A stretch of DNA of 64,000 nt, taken from assembly GCF_004295485.1 (NCBI RefSeq), contig NZ_CP036164.1, positions 1 through 64,000 of the forward strand, given 5' to 3'. The notes beneath the pieces were generated by a model that was not told the origin of the DNA, did no database searches, and saw nothing but the letters and a program-made list of their open reading frames with translations. Shown here one piece after another: positions 27,728 to 35,388 of the stretch (position 1 is the first letter of the stretch; each line of letters starts with the position of its first letter). This DNA comes from Janibacter limosus (lineage in GTDB: Bacteria; Actinomycetota; Actinomycetes; Actinomycetales; Dermatophilaceae). The position numbers and the translations under genes are program-made.

Positions 27728-28321
27728 TCATCGCCGCACCTGCGTCCGGTCGGGGGTGCTCGTCCGGGCGTCCGCGGTGGCGGCCCGCCGGGGGAGCGAG
27801 GAGTAGCGCGCGAGCGTGGACTCGACGTGGTCGAGCCACCGGACCTCGGCTTCTGAGGTGAAGATGAGGTTGTCGAGCACGAGCAGCCACGCGAGGTCGG
27901 TCTCGGTCTCGGTCGCCGCCGACCGCTTGAGCTTCGTCAGGTCCCGCAGGTGGCGCAGGGTGGCGGTCCGCTGGGTCTGGACGACCCTGGTGACGTCCAC
28001 ACCGACGGCGGTGACCGACAGGGCCAGCTTGATGACCAGCTCGTCCCGCGGGGTGCTGCTCCGGTCGACCGGTGTCAGCCACCAGCCGTCGACCTCGGCG
28101 CGGCCGGCCGTGGTGAGGGCGTAGGCGATCCTCCCTTCGCCATCGGGCCCGCCGGTCTGCGTGACGAGACCGTCCCGCTCGAGGCGGGTCAGGGTCGTGT
28201 AGACCTGTCCGATGTTGAGCGGCCACGTCCCGCCCGTGCGTGCCTCGAACTCTGCGCGCAGCTGCGCGCCGTACATGTTGTCCTCCGCCAGCAGCGCAAG
28301 GATCCCCAGTCGGACCGACAT
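27728..28321 (-). CDS. PadR-family transcriptional regulator
   Basis: A 197-residue protein. The N-terminal winged helix is typical PadR: MSVRLGILALLAEDNMYGAQ, FEARTGGTWPLNIGQVYTTL and RLERDGLVTQ. The C-terminal part (LRHLRDLTKLKRSAATETET... LDNLIFTSEAEVRWLDHVES) is the helical dimerisation domain. AGGAGGGG gives a strong ribosome site. PadR proteins usually repress an adjacent efflux operon and themselves. Two ATAC-N3-GTAT dyads lie in the shared upstream region with the divergent ABC operon. The stop TGA 27728-27730 is part of the CGATGA at which IS110 copy 2 inserted, which separates it from the ATPase-permease pair. Confidence 0.92.
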   Translation of the reverse strand: MSVRLGILALLAEDNMYGAQLRAEFEARTGGTWPLNIGQVYTTLTRLERDGLVTQTGGPDGEGRIAYALTTAGRAEVDGWWLTPVDRSSTPRDELVIKLALSVTAVGVDVTRVVQTQRTATLRHLRDLTKLKRSAATETETDLAWLLVLDNLIFTSEAEVRWLDHVESTLARYSSLPRRAATADARTSTPDRTQVRR

Positions 28322-28333
28322 GTCCCCTCCTAG

Positions 28334-28366
28334 ATACTCGGTATGCGCAGAAGGTATACCGGGTAT
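28334..28366. promoter_or_regulatory. Two ATAC-N3-GTAT dyads, candidate PadR operators
   Basis: ATACTCGGTAT (28334-28344) and ATACCGGGTAT (28356-28366) have centres 22 bp apart, two helical turns. They lie just upstream of padR and before the divergent permease start at 28427. A palindrome GGTATACC overlaps the second. The location fits autoregulation and control of both divergent operons. Confidence 0.6.
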
Positions 28367-28426
28367 TCATCCCATGCAAGCACCACGGGGGACTAACGTG
28401 TCCGTCGGCTACCAGGGGGTCATCAC

Positions 28427-31400
28427 ATGTGGGCAGCGTTGCGCCACCGCCGAGGGCAGGTCATCGCCCTTGCCCTCGTGTCGGCGCTGGTCGCCACCTG
28501 CGCCGTCTTCGCCCCCGTCTTCGCCCGCAGCATCGACCAGGCCCTGCTGCGCGTGCACGTCACCGAGGCCGACCCGGCGACCTCCGCGACGACCCTGACC
28601 CGGCCGCGGACCTCGACCACGCCGCAGCTCATGCCCCAGAGCGTCGTCGACCTCGTACCCGCAGACCTGGCTCGGGTGTCGCAGGAGCCGATCTCCGGTC
28701 TGCGGTACGCCACCGATGTCGTGCCGCGCCAGGGCAAGCGCGCCTCGCCGGTCGTCCTGCGCACCCGCACGGACCTGTGCGGCCACGTCGAGGTGACCGG
28801 ACGCTGCCCCGACGCCGCCGGTGAGGTGCTCGTGTCCGCCGCCGACGCCACGACGTGGGGCTGGCGAGCGGGGACGACGCTGGCCGCTCCGCAGGCGAAG
28901 TACTCGCGCTTCGACCCGGACCTGCCGGACGTCGAGCTCACCGTGGTCGGGACCTACACGGCACCGCAGGAGGACCCGGCCTACTGGCTGAGCGACCGAC
29001 CGGACGGCAAGTCGGGGGTCCCCCAGCCCGACCTGGACAACCTGCCCGGGGTGGACGACATCTTCACCGACGAGGAGACCTTCGCCGAGGCCCTCCCGAC
29101 GGCCGCCGTCACCGTCGACCTCCCGCTGGACCCGGCCACGGCGACGCTCGACTCCCTTCCCCTGGCTGCGGCCTCCGTGGACCGGCTGGCACAGGACCAC
29201 GAGGAGGTGACCATCGACGACTCCGCCGGCGAGCTCGTCGACGGCATCGCGACCGGCCGCAGCCAGACGGCCGTGATCGTCCCCTTCGTCATGGTGCAGC
29301 TCGCGCTGCTGTCGGTCCTCGTCCTCTTCCTCGTCGCCCAGGCGGCCGTCGACCAGCGCCGTCACGACGTCGCCCTGGCCCGGCTGCGCGGTCGCTCCCG
29401 CTCGGGTGCCCGGCGGCTGCTGCTCACCGAGCTCGGCGTGCCGGTGCTGCTCGGGCTGCCCATCGGCTGCGCGGCCGCGCTCGGTCTGGCGGTGCTCGTG
29501 CGCCGGGCGATGCTGCCGGCCGACATCCCCTTCGAGATCCCGCTCGCGGTGGTGCCGTGGCTCGTCGGGGCGCTCGTCGCGTCCGTCGTCACGGTGCATC
29601 TCGCCGCGCGACCGGTGCTGCGCGAGCCGGTCAACGACCTGCTGCGCTCGGTGCGGCCGAGCGCCGCCGCGGGAGCCCCGGTCGCCGAGGTCGTGGTCGT
29701 CGTCCTCGCGGTGCTCGGCGTCGCCGGCCTGGCCACCGGTGCCCTCAGCGGGCCTGCGGCACTGGCGACCCCGACGCTCCTGGCCATCGCCGTCGGGGTC
29801 CTCGCCGCTCGACTCGTCCCTCGCCTGGCTGCCCGTCGGGCCCGCTCGGCGATGCGCCGCGGACGGGTCGCCGCGGCGATCGCCGGGCACGCGATCGGGC
29901 GACGTCCGGCCGCCCGGCGCGTCCTCGTCGTGACGACGGTGGCGACGGCCGTCGCGGTCTTCGGGGCCAACGCCGTCGTCGTCGCCGACCGCAACCGGAT
30001 GGCCCGGGCCGAGCTCGAGACGGGTGCGCCGGCCGTCGTGACCGTGGACTCACCCTCTGCCCCGGCCCTGATCGCGGCGGCCGACGCGCTCGAGGAGCAC
30101 GACATCGTGGCCGCGCCGGTCGCCATGATCCGGCCACGGGACGGCGGCGCCGCCGCCACGATGGCGACGGACCCGCAGCGGCTGCTCGAGGTGGCCCACT
30201 CCGACACCGTCCGCGGGCTCGACGTGGCCACGCTCGCCCTGCCCGACCAGGAGCCGATCGTCCTGCCCGCCGGCTCCGTCACGGGCGCGGTCTCCTGGGA
30301 CTTCGTGATCTCCACGGGCGACGTGGCGCCCACCCTGGTCGCGGACCTGACCACGCCGCAGGGCGACAAGCGCTCGGCCGACCTCGCCACCCTCGGTCCC
30401 CGCCCCGCGGGCACCCGGCACGTCGACGCGCCGCTCTTCTGCTCCGACGGGTGCCGACTCGCCGGACTGCGCGTGAGCACCTCCGGATTCGCCGGGGCGG
30501 AGGTCAAGGGGAGCGTCACCGTGACCGGACTCGCCGTCGACGGGACGGCGCTGCCGGTGACCGGTGACGGAGTCTGGTCGTCGAGCAAGGCCGCCGACGG
30601 CACCGGGCTGCAGGTCACGACGCAGGGCAAGGGCCTGCACCTCGAGGTCTCTGCGGCAGACGGGGCCGACGTCTCCGCCCACGTCGCCGACGTCCCGCGA
30701 CCGATGCCGGCCATCGTCTCCGGTGACGTGGCCCAGCAGGGTGCGGTGCTCCAGGTGCTCGACATCGCCGGCGGCCAGACCGAGGTGCGCGCCGACCAGC
30801 ACGTCAGGGCCCTCCCCGGCACCACGGACCGAGGCGTGCTCCTATCCCTTCCCGCCCTCGCCCGTGTGACGGGTGAGCTGGACACCACCCGGACCGAGCG
30901 CCAGCTGTGGCTCGCCGACGCGTCCCCCGCGGCGATCGCCGAGGTCGAGCGGGTGCTCGAGCAGGACGGGGTCGCCGTGCGCTCGGTGCGGACCACCGCC
31001 GAGGCCGACACCGTCTACGACGACTCCGCCTCCGGCTGGGGCCTGCAGCTCGCGCTGCTCGGCGGAGCGCTCGCCGTCATCCTCGCCGGGCTGGTCCTGC
31101 TCATCCTCGCGATCACCGGGTGGCGGGCGGCCGTCAGCGACCTCGCGGCCCTGCGCATCAGCGGTGTGGGCCGGCGCGCGGCCGCCCGTGCGCTGCGCAC
31201 CGAGCACCTGACGAGCGTGGCGGTCGGCGTCCTCCTCGGTGCCCTGTGTGCCCTCGCCGGCGCGTGGATCGCGCTGCCCGCGCTCCCGCTCTTCACCTCG
31301 CCGGCGGCCGTCCCCGCGCTCGACTTCGCGCCCGCGTGGCTCGCCGTGGCCGCGGCCACCGTGGTGGTCGCGCTCGTCCTGCTCGTCATCGCCTGGCTGC

Positions 31401-31459
31401 TGTCCGTCGCCGTCCTGCGCCGGGTGCGTCTCTCCGCGGCGAAAGGGGAGCCGACGTGA
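28427..31459 (+). CDS. ABC transporter permease, large FtsX-type
   Basis: A 1,010-residue membrane protein. A first helix (GQVIALALVSALVATCAVFA) is followed by an external domain. Next come a four-helix FtsX block with the loop RRHDVALARLRGRSRSGARR (about residues 305-335) and more helices to about residue 520. A second external domain follows, and a final FtsX block carries WGLQLALLGGALAVILAGLV and AALRISGVGRRAAARAL. This suggests a complete permease dimer in one chain. AGGGGG lies eight bases before ATG 28427. The stop overlaps the next ATPase start as GTGA. Cargo is unknown; PadR control suggests stress or drug export. Confidence 0.87.
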   Translation: MWAALRHRRGQVIALALVSALVATCAVFAPVFARSIDQALLRVHVTEADPATSATTLTRPRTSTTPQLMPQSVVDLVPADLARVSQEPISGLRYATDVVPRQGKRASPVVLRTRTDLCGHVEVTGRCPDAAGEVLVSAADATTWGWRAGTTLAAPQAKYSRFDPDLPDVELTVVGTYTAPQEDPAYWLSDRPDGKSGVPQPDLDNLPGVDDIFTDEETFAEALPTAAVTVDLPLDPATATLDSLPLAAASVDRLAQDHEEVTIDDSAGELVDGIATGRSQTAVIVPFVMVQLALLSVLVLFLVAQAAVDQRRHDVALARLRGRSRSGARRLLLTELGVPVLLGLPIGCAAALGLAVLVRRAMLPADIPFEIPLAVVPWLVGALVASVVTVHLAARPVLREPVNDLLRSVRPSAAAGAPVAEVVVVVLAVLGVAGLATGALSGPAALATPTLLAIAVGVLAARLVPRLAARRARSAMRRGRVAAAIAGHAIGRRPAARRVLVVTTVATAVAVFGANAVVVADRNRMARAELETGAPAVVTVDSPSAPALIAAADALEEHDIVAAPVAMIRPRDGGAAATMATDPQRLLEVAHSDTVRGLDVATLALPDQEPIVLPAGSVTGAVSWDFVISTGDVAPTLVADLTTPQGDKRSADLATLGPRPAGTRHVDAPLFCSDGCRLAGLRVSTSGFAGAEVKGSVTVTGLAVDGTALPVTGDGVWSSSKAADGTGLQVTTQGKGLHLEVSAADGADVSAHVADVPRPMPAIVSGDVAQQGAVLQVLDIAGGQTEVRADQHVRALPGTTDRGVLLSLPALARVTGELDTTRTERQLWLADASPAAIAEVERVLEQDGVAVRSVRTTAEADTVYDDSASGWGLQLALLGGALAVILAGLVLLILAITGWRAAVSDLAALRISGVGRRAAARALRTEHLTSVAVGVLLGALCALAGAWIALPALPLFTSPAAVPALDFAPAWLAVAAATVVVALVLLVIAWLLSVAVLRRVRLSAAKGEPT

Positions 31460-32292
31460 GCGGGCTGCCCGTGCGCACCCACGGTCTGGTGCACATCTAT
31501 CGCGCAGAGGGGCACGACGTCGCGGCGCTCTCGGGCGTCGACCTCACCGTCGCAGCCGGCGAGCGCGTCGCGCTCCTCGGGCCCAGCGGTGCCGGCAAGT
31601 CGACGCTGCTGGCGCTCTTCGGCGGGCTGCTGCGCCCCAGCGCCGGACGGATCCACGTCGGCGAGCACGAGCTGTCCGTGATGTCGGAGGCCCAGATCGA
31701 CGCCTTCCGCGCCGGTGAGGTCGGTATCGTCCTGCAGGTCGCCGCGCGCAACCACCTGCCGTGGCTCACCGCCCGGGGCAACATCGAGTTCGCCCAGCGT
31801 CCGGCCCGCCGCAGCGGTCGCACCGTCCCCGCCGTGGCGGAGCTGCTCGACCTGCTGCGGCTGGACGCGGTGGCCGACGCCCCTCTCGAGTCGCTCACGC
31901 CCGGTCAGCTCCAGCTCGCGGCGCTCGCCGTGGCGCTGGCCAGCGGCCCGGGGCTGCTGCTCGGTGACGAGCCGACCAGCCAGCTCGACCACGACTCCCG
32001 TGATGTCGTGCTCGAGGCCGTGGCAGAGGTGGGCCGCACACTCGGGACGACGGTCGTGGTCGTCACCCACGACCCGGACGTGGCCCGCGCCTTCCCCCGC
32101 ACCGTCACGATCCGCGACGGGCGCGTCGGGGGCGAGGGCCGCAGCGGCGAGGAGTACTCCGTCGTGGCCGCCGACGGCTCGTTGCCCCTGCCGGCACCAG
32201 CCGTCGAGGCCTTCCCGCCGGGGACGCTCGTGCGGGTGCACCGCACGGGCGAGGGGACCTGGCAGCTGATCGCCGAGGAGACGGACGCATGA
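31456..32292 (+). CDS. ABC transporter ATPase with degenerate signature motif
   Basis: A 278-residue ATPase starting at GTG 31456 inside a GTGA overlap. Walker A LLGPSGAGKSTLLALFGG, Walker B GLLLGDEPTSQLD and H-loop VVVVTHDPDVA are intact. The signature motif is ESLTPGQLQLAALAVAL, not LSGGQ, and the Q-loop is VLQVAARNHLP. The C terminus carries an extra segment of about 50 residues. Paired with the following canonical ATPase it probably forms an asymmetric heterodimer in which one ATP site is impaired, as in other heterodimeric ABC systems. It drives the large FtsX permease. Confidence 0.9.
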   Translation: MSGLPVRTHGLVHIYRAEGHDVAALSGVDLTVAAGERVALLGPSGAGKSTLLALFGGLLRPSAGRIHVGEHELSVMSEAQIDAFRAGEVGIVLQVAARNHLPWLTARGNIEFAQRPARRSGRTVPAVAELLDLLRLDAVADAPLESLTPGQLQLAALAVALASGPGLLLGDEPTSQLDHDSRDVVLEAVAEVGRTLGTTVVVVTHDPDVARAFPRTVTIRDGRVGGEGRSGEEYSVVAADGSLPLPAPAVEAFPPGTLVRVHRTGEGTWQLIAEETDA

Positions 32293-32984
32293 CGGAGCAG
32301 ATGACCGGCCGGTTGGTGCTGCACGACGTGAGCGTGCGCTACGGCGACGTCGTGGCGGTCGACGCAGCGACCGCGAGCGCGGCGCCGGGCGAGATCACCG
32401 CCGTCACAGGGCACTCGGGAGCCGGCAAGACCTCGCTGCTGTGGGCCATCGGCGGGATGCTCGACGACGGGCGGTCCGACGGGTCGATCTCGCTGGGGGA
32501 CAAGACGATCGGTGACGAGGCCACGTCACGCAGTGCTGGCGCGGTGCTCATCCCCCAGGGCAGTGCGCTCGCCGAGGTGCTCACGGCGCGCGACAACATC
32601 GCGATCCCGCTCGTGGCCGCGGGCATGTCGGGGGGCGAGGCGAGCGCCCTCGCGGACCGGACGCTCGCGTCGGTGGGCCTCGCCGAGCACGGCGGTCACC
32701 TCGCCGAGGAGCTCTCCGGAGGCCAGCGGCAGCGCGTGGCCGTGGCCCGCGGACTGGCGCTGTCCTCCCTTCGCCTCGAGTCGGGGAGTGCGGTGCTGCT
32801 CGCTGACGAGCCGACCTCGGAGCTCGACCACGACACCCGTGAGCTCGTCGTCGGCCTGCTGCAGGACATCGCCCGCCGCGGCGGGATCGTGCTGCTCGCG
32901 ACCCACGACCCGGAGGTCGCCGAGGTCGCCGCTGCCACGTGGCACCTGGAGGACGGCCGCCTCACCGCGACCGCACGACCTTAA
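32289..32984 (+). CDS. ABC transporter ATPase (canonical partner)
   Basis: A 231-residue ATPase with Walker A VTGHSGAGKTSLLWAIGGM, signature LSGGQRQRVAVARGLAL, Walker B AVLLADEPTSELDHDT and H-loop VLLATHDPEVAEVA. ATG 32289 overlaps the previous stop as ATGA, completing a permease-ATPase-ATPase operon. The last codons (GCA CGA CCT TAA) lie in the first unit of the 31-bp repeat array, so the repeat supplies the stop codon and the final three residues. Confidence 0.92.
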   Translation: MTEQMTGRLVLHDVSVRYGDVVAVDAATASAAPGEITAVTGHSGAGKTSLLWAIGGMLDDGRSDGSISLGDKTIGDEATSRSAGAVLIPQGSALAEVLTARDNIAIPLVAAGMSGGEASALADRTLASVGLAEHGGHLAEELSGGQRQRVAVARGLALSSLRLESGSAVLLADEPTSELDHDTRELVVGLLQDIARRGGIVLLATHDPEVAEVAAATWHLEDGRLTATARP

Positions 32985-33090
32985 GGAAATGCGCACCCAG
33001 GACGCACGACCTTAAGGAAATGCGCACCCGGGGCGCACGACCTTAAGGAAATGCGCACCCGGGGCGCACGACCTTAAGGAGATGCGGAGT
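32972..33090. repeat. Tandem 31-bp dyad repeats (CCTTAAGG core), array 2
   Basis: Four units start at 32972, 33003, 33034 and 33065. The first three contain GCACGACCTTAAGGAAATGC and the last GCACGACCTTAAGGAGATGC. The period is exactly 31 bp. The array fills the gap between the convergent ATPase and quinone oxidoreductase genes and overlaps the ATPase stop codon. Confidence 0.88.
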
Positions 33091-33094
33091 CAGG

Positions 33095-34072
33095 TCAGGC
33101 AGTGAGCAGGATCTTGCCGATGTGACCGCTCGCCTCGAGCTCGCGGTGCGCGTCGGCGGCGCGGTCCAGGGGGTGGGTGCCCTGGATGATCGGCCGGACG
33201 GCGCCGTCCTCGATGAGCGGCCAGACGTGCTCGTGCACGGCTGCGACGATCGCGGCCTTCTCGGCTGCGGGCCGGGCCCGCAGCGAGGTGGCGATGACCG
33301 CGGCGCGCTTGCTGAGCATCTTGCCCAGGTCGAGCTCGCCCGTGCGGCCACCCATGAGCCCGATGACGACGAGCCGGCCGGACGTGGCGAGCAGGTCGAC
33401 ATTGCGGGGGAGGTACTTCGCCCCCATGAGGTCGAGGATGACGTCGGCACCGTGGCCGTCCGTCGCCTCGCGCACCTCGTCGACGAAGTCCTGCTCCTTG
33501 TAGTTGACCAGGATGTCCGCACCCAGCTCGCGGCAGACGTCGAGCTTGTCCTGCGACCCGGCGGTGACGGCGACGCGTGCACCGGCCGCCGTGGCCAGCT
33601 GGGTCGCCATCGTGCCGATCCCGGACGACCCGCCGTGGACGAGGAAGGTCTCGCCCGGCTGCAGGTTGGCGGTCATGAAGACGTTGGACCACACCGTGCA
33701 CGCCACCTCGGGCAACCCGGCGGCGTCGGTGACGGAGACCCCCTTCGGCACGGGCAGCAGCTGGGCGGCCGGCACCAGGACCTGCTCCGCGTAGCCGCCG
33801 CCGTCGACGAGGGCACACACCTCGTCACCGACGGACCAGCCCTCGACGTCGGGGCCGACCTCGCGGATCGTGCCCGAGACCTCGAGACCGGGAAGGGGGG
33901 AGGCCCCCTTCGGCGGTGGGTAGTGCCCCAGGCGCTGCATGACGTCGGCGCGGTTGACCCCGGCGGCCACCATGTCGACGACGACTTGGCCGGGACCGGC
34001 GGTCGGCGCGTCGACGTCCGCGATCTGCAGGACGTCGGCGTCACCCGGCTCGGTGATGGCGATGCCGCGCAT
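33095..34072 (-). CDS. Zinc-type/quinone oxidoreductase (MDR family)
   Basis: A 325-residue medium-chain reductase (MRGIAITEPGDADVLQIADV). It has GINRAD-like VAAGVNRADVMQRLGHYPPP, PLPGLEVSGTIREVGPDVEG and the NADP loop FLVHGGSSGIGTMATQLATA. It lacks the structural-zinc Cys cluster, as in the quinone oxidoreductase (QOR/PIG3) branch. It should reduce quinones or enones with NADPH in the cytoplasm. The start overlaps the DUF4235 stop by one base (TGATG), so the two are coupled. Confidence 0.9.
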   Translation of the reverse strand: MRGIAITEPGDADVLQIADVDAPTAGPGQVVVDMVAAGVNRADVMQRLGHYPPPKGASPLPGLEVSGTIREVGPDVEGWSVGDEVCALVDGGGYAEQVLVPAAQLLPVPKGVSVTDAAGLPEVACTVWSNVFMTANLQPGETFLVHGGSSGIGTMATQLATAAGARVAVTAGSQDKLDVCRELGADILVNYKEQDFVDEVREATDGHGADVILDLMGAKYLPRNVDLLATSGRLVVIGLMGGRTGELDLGKMLSKRAAVIATSLRARPAAEKAAIVAAVHEHVWPLIEDGAVRPIIQGTHPLDRAADAHRELEASGHIGKILLTA

Positions 34073-34359
34073 CAGGAGACCTTGTCGATCTCATCCTTGA
34101 GGCCGAGCATGGCGTCGGGGAGGTGGCCGGAGGACTTCTTGTAGAAGGAGGCCGCCTGACGCGTGGCCATCGTGCGTGCCAGACCCATCGCCAGACCGGC
34201 CAGCGCGGCGAAGGCGATGGCCTCACCGATGGGGTTCTCAGGGTTGTTGGGGTCGATGTCCTGGCCACTGCCGAAGCGTGACCACACGATCGCCACGACC
34301 TTGTTGGCGACGATGCCGGCGACGATCGCGGAACCGGTGCCGAGGATCTTCCAGACCAT
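34072..34359 (-). CDS. DUF4235 family small membrane protein
   Basis: From ATG 34359 the 95-residue product (MVWKILGTGSAIVAGIVANK VVAIVW region) has a first membrane helix, a short loop DIDPNNPENPIGEAIAF and a second helix (FAALAGLAMGLARTMATRQA), the DUF4235 layout. The frame extends to ATG 34440, but that extension (MAMLSTHRVGELLVHRIYAK) lacks family features, so I prefer the inner start. DUF4235 has no established function. It is translationally coupled to the quinone oxidoreductase. Confidence 0.8.
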   Translation of the reverse strand: MVWKILGTGSAIVAGIVANKVVAIVWSRFGSGQDIDPNNPENPIGEAIAFAALAGLAMGLARTMATRQAASFYKKSSGHLPDAMLGLKDEIDKVS

Positions 34360-34493
34360 GTTGCCCACAGCGGACCTGCCCTTCGCGTAGATGCGGTGGA
34401 CGAGGAGCTCGCCCACCCGGTGCGTGGACAACATTGCCACAGGAGCGCCGGGCCCGAGGCTCCGCTGCCGACGGCGCTATGCTGGACGGGCAC

Positions 34494-34577
34494 GACAGGG
34501 GAGCGCAGCAGCGCTGAGAGTGCGGGTGACCGCAGACCCTCGTACCTGATCCGGCTCGCACCGGCGTAGGGAGTCGA
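34494..34577 (+). promoter_or_regulatory. TPP riboswitch (THI element)
   Basis: The leader contains the THI-box parts in order: AGGGGAGCGCAGC, GCGCTGAGAGTGCG, ACCGCAGACCCTCGTACCTG and ATCCGGCTCGCACCGGCGTA followed by GGGAGTC. The CTGAGA and ACCTGATC segments are the conserved TPP-binding internal loops. It lies 92 bases before the ykoE start, so thiamine pyrophosphate should shut off the transporter operon. Confidence 0.93.
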
Positions 34578-34668
34578 GTCTCAGGACCTGATCGTCGATG
34601 GCCAGACGTCAGCGTCCGGTCGCGACGGCAGGCCCTCCCTGTGGGTACCGACACAGGAGAAGCACCAC

Positions 34669-35313
34669 ATGTCCACCACCACGACCCCGGCCGCCGAGCG
34701 CGCCCGGACCGTCCTCGCCACCGGCCAGCTCATGGGCTGGCGCACCGTCGACCTGCTGACCATCGCCTTCCTCGGCGTGGCCTTCGGCGTCGCCTACTGG
34801 GGCTACGGCCTCCTCTACAACGGCCCGATCTCCGCGCTCGGCCTGGCCTTCCAGCCGCTCTTCGGACTCTTCGTCGGCTTCTGGTTCATCGCCGGCGTCG
34901 TCGGTGGGCTCGTCGTCCGCCGTCCCGGTGCCGCGCTGGCCTGCGAGCTGATCGCGGCGATCGTCTCGGCACTCTTCGGCAACCAGTGGGGCGTCACGAC
35001 GGTCGTCTCCGGGCTCGCCCAGGGCCTCGGCGCCGAGCTGGCCTTCGCGATCTTCGCCTACAAGGCCTTCGGCCCGGCCGTCGCGGTCCTCGCTGGCGCG
35101 CTCTCGGCACCGCTCGAGTGGGTCTACGAGGCGTACGCCTACTTCGCCGACTGGACCTGGGCGTGGAAGCTCGCCTACCTGCCCCTCATGGTCGTCTCCG
35201 GCATCGTCATCGCCGGCGTCGGCGGGTGGCTGCTCACCCGGGCGCTGGCGCAGGCGGGCGCGCTCAACCCCTTCCCCCCGGGCCAGGAGGTCCTCGAGCG
35301 GAAGGCCGTCTGA
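34669..35313 (+). CDS. ykoE: Thiamine/HMP ECF transporter S component, YkoE family
   Basis: A 214-residue membrane protein with about six helices, starting MSTTTTPAAERARTVLATGQ. Motifs such as WRTVDLLTIAFLGVAFGVAY, GGLVVRRPGAALACELIAAI and SALFGNQWGVTTVVSGLAQG are YkoE-like. It is the substrate-binding component of an energy-coupling-factor importer for thiamine or its hydroxymethylpyrimidine precursor. The TPP riboswitch and the following ATPase-permease gene fix the assignment. GGAG lies just upstream of ATG 34669. Confidence 0.93.
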   Translation: MSTTTTPAAERARTVLATGQLMGWRTVDLLTIAFLGVAFGVAYWGYGLLYNGPISALGLAFQPLFGLFVGFWFIAGVVGGLVVRRPGAALACELIAAIVSALFGNQWGVTTVVSGLAQGLGAELAFAIFAYKAFGPAVAVLAGALSAPLEWVYEAYAYFADWTWAWKLAYLPLMVVSGIVIAGVGGWLLTRALAQAGALNPFPPGQEVLERKAV

Positions 35314-35337
35314 TCCCCATCGAGCACCCCACCCCGT

Positions 35338-35388
35338 CGGGTGGAGGTGTGCGCGCCGACGACTTGTCCGCGCGGACACCTCCACCCG
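35338..35388. repeat. GGTGGAGGTG-type palindromic repeat, copy C, overlapping a start codon
   Basis: CGGGTGGAGGTG and CACCTCCACCCG form the outer arms, around GCGCGCCGACGAC and GTCCGCGCGG. It is the best-preserved copy of the family. It begins 24 bases after the ykoE stop and contains the most plausible start codon (GTG 35349) of the downstream gene. Confidence 0.7.

Larger units (their letters stand above)
26185..27728 (+). mobile_element. IS110-family insertion sequence, copy 2 (1,544 bp)
   Basis: This is the inverted duplicate of the element at 10938-12481. Its left flank ends GGGCGCG-CT and its right end reads ACAGGGCTT-CT-CATCG. Removing the element and one CT core gives GCGCG-CT-CATCG, which in operon orientation is CGATGAGCGCGC: the padR stop overlapping the ATPase start. 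The relative orientation to the target operon is the same as in copy 1, as expected for guide-directed insertion. The near-identity of the copies indicates recent transposition or ongoing gene conversion. Confidence 0.9.
26184..27731 (-). other. Full-length antisense reading frame across IS110 copy 2 (hed-like)
   Basis: The frame begins at ATG 27731 (the ATG overlapping the padR stop) and runs 515 codons to TGA at 26184-26186, overlapping the ATPase GTG start as GTGA. It differs from the copy-1 frame at one residue (Asp for Val, near residue 16). As in copy 1, it would let ribosomes leaving padR translate through the element and re-initiate at the ATPase. Protein function is doubtful. Confidence 0.35.

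Noticed and set aside
10938..27728. Composite transposon formed by the two IS110 copies
   Set aside because: Each copy separates a plausible native operon (crotonase/GNAT and padR/ATPase) at its own ATGA site, so two independent insertions explain the data better than transfer of the whole segment. The genes between are ordinary chromosomal genes.
32972..33090. CRISPR array
   Set aside because: Units follow each other directly with near-identical 11-bp linkers; there are no unique spacers and no cas genes.
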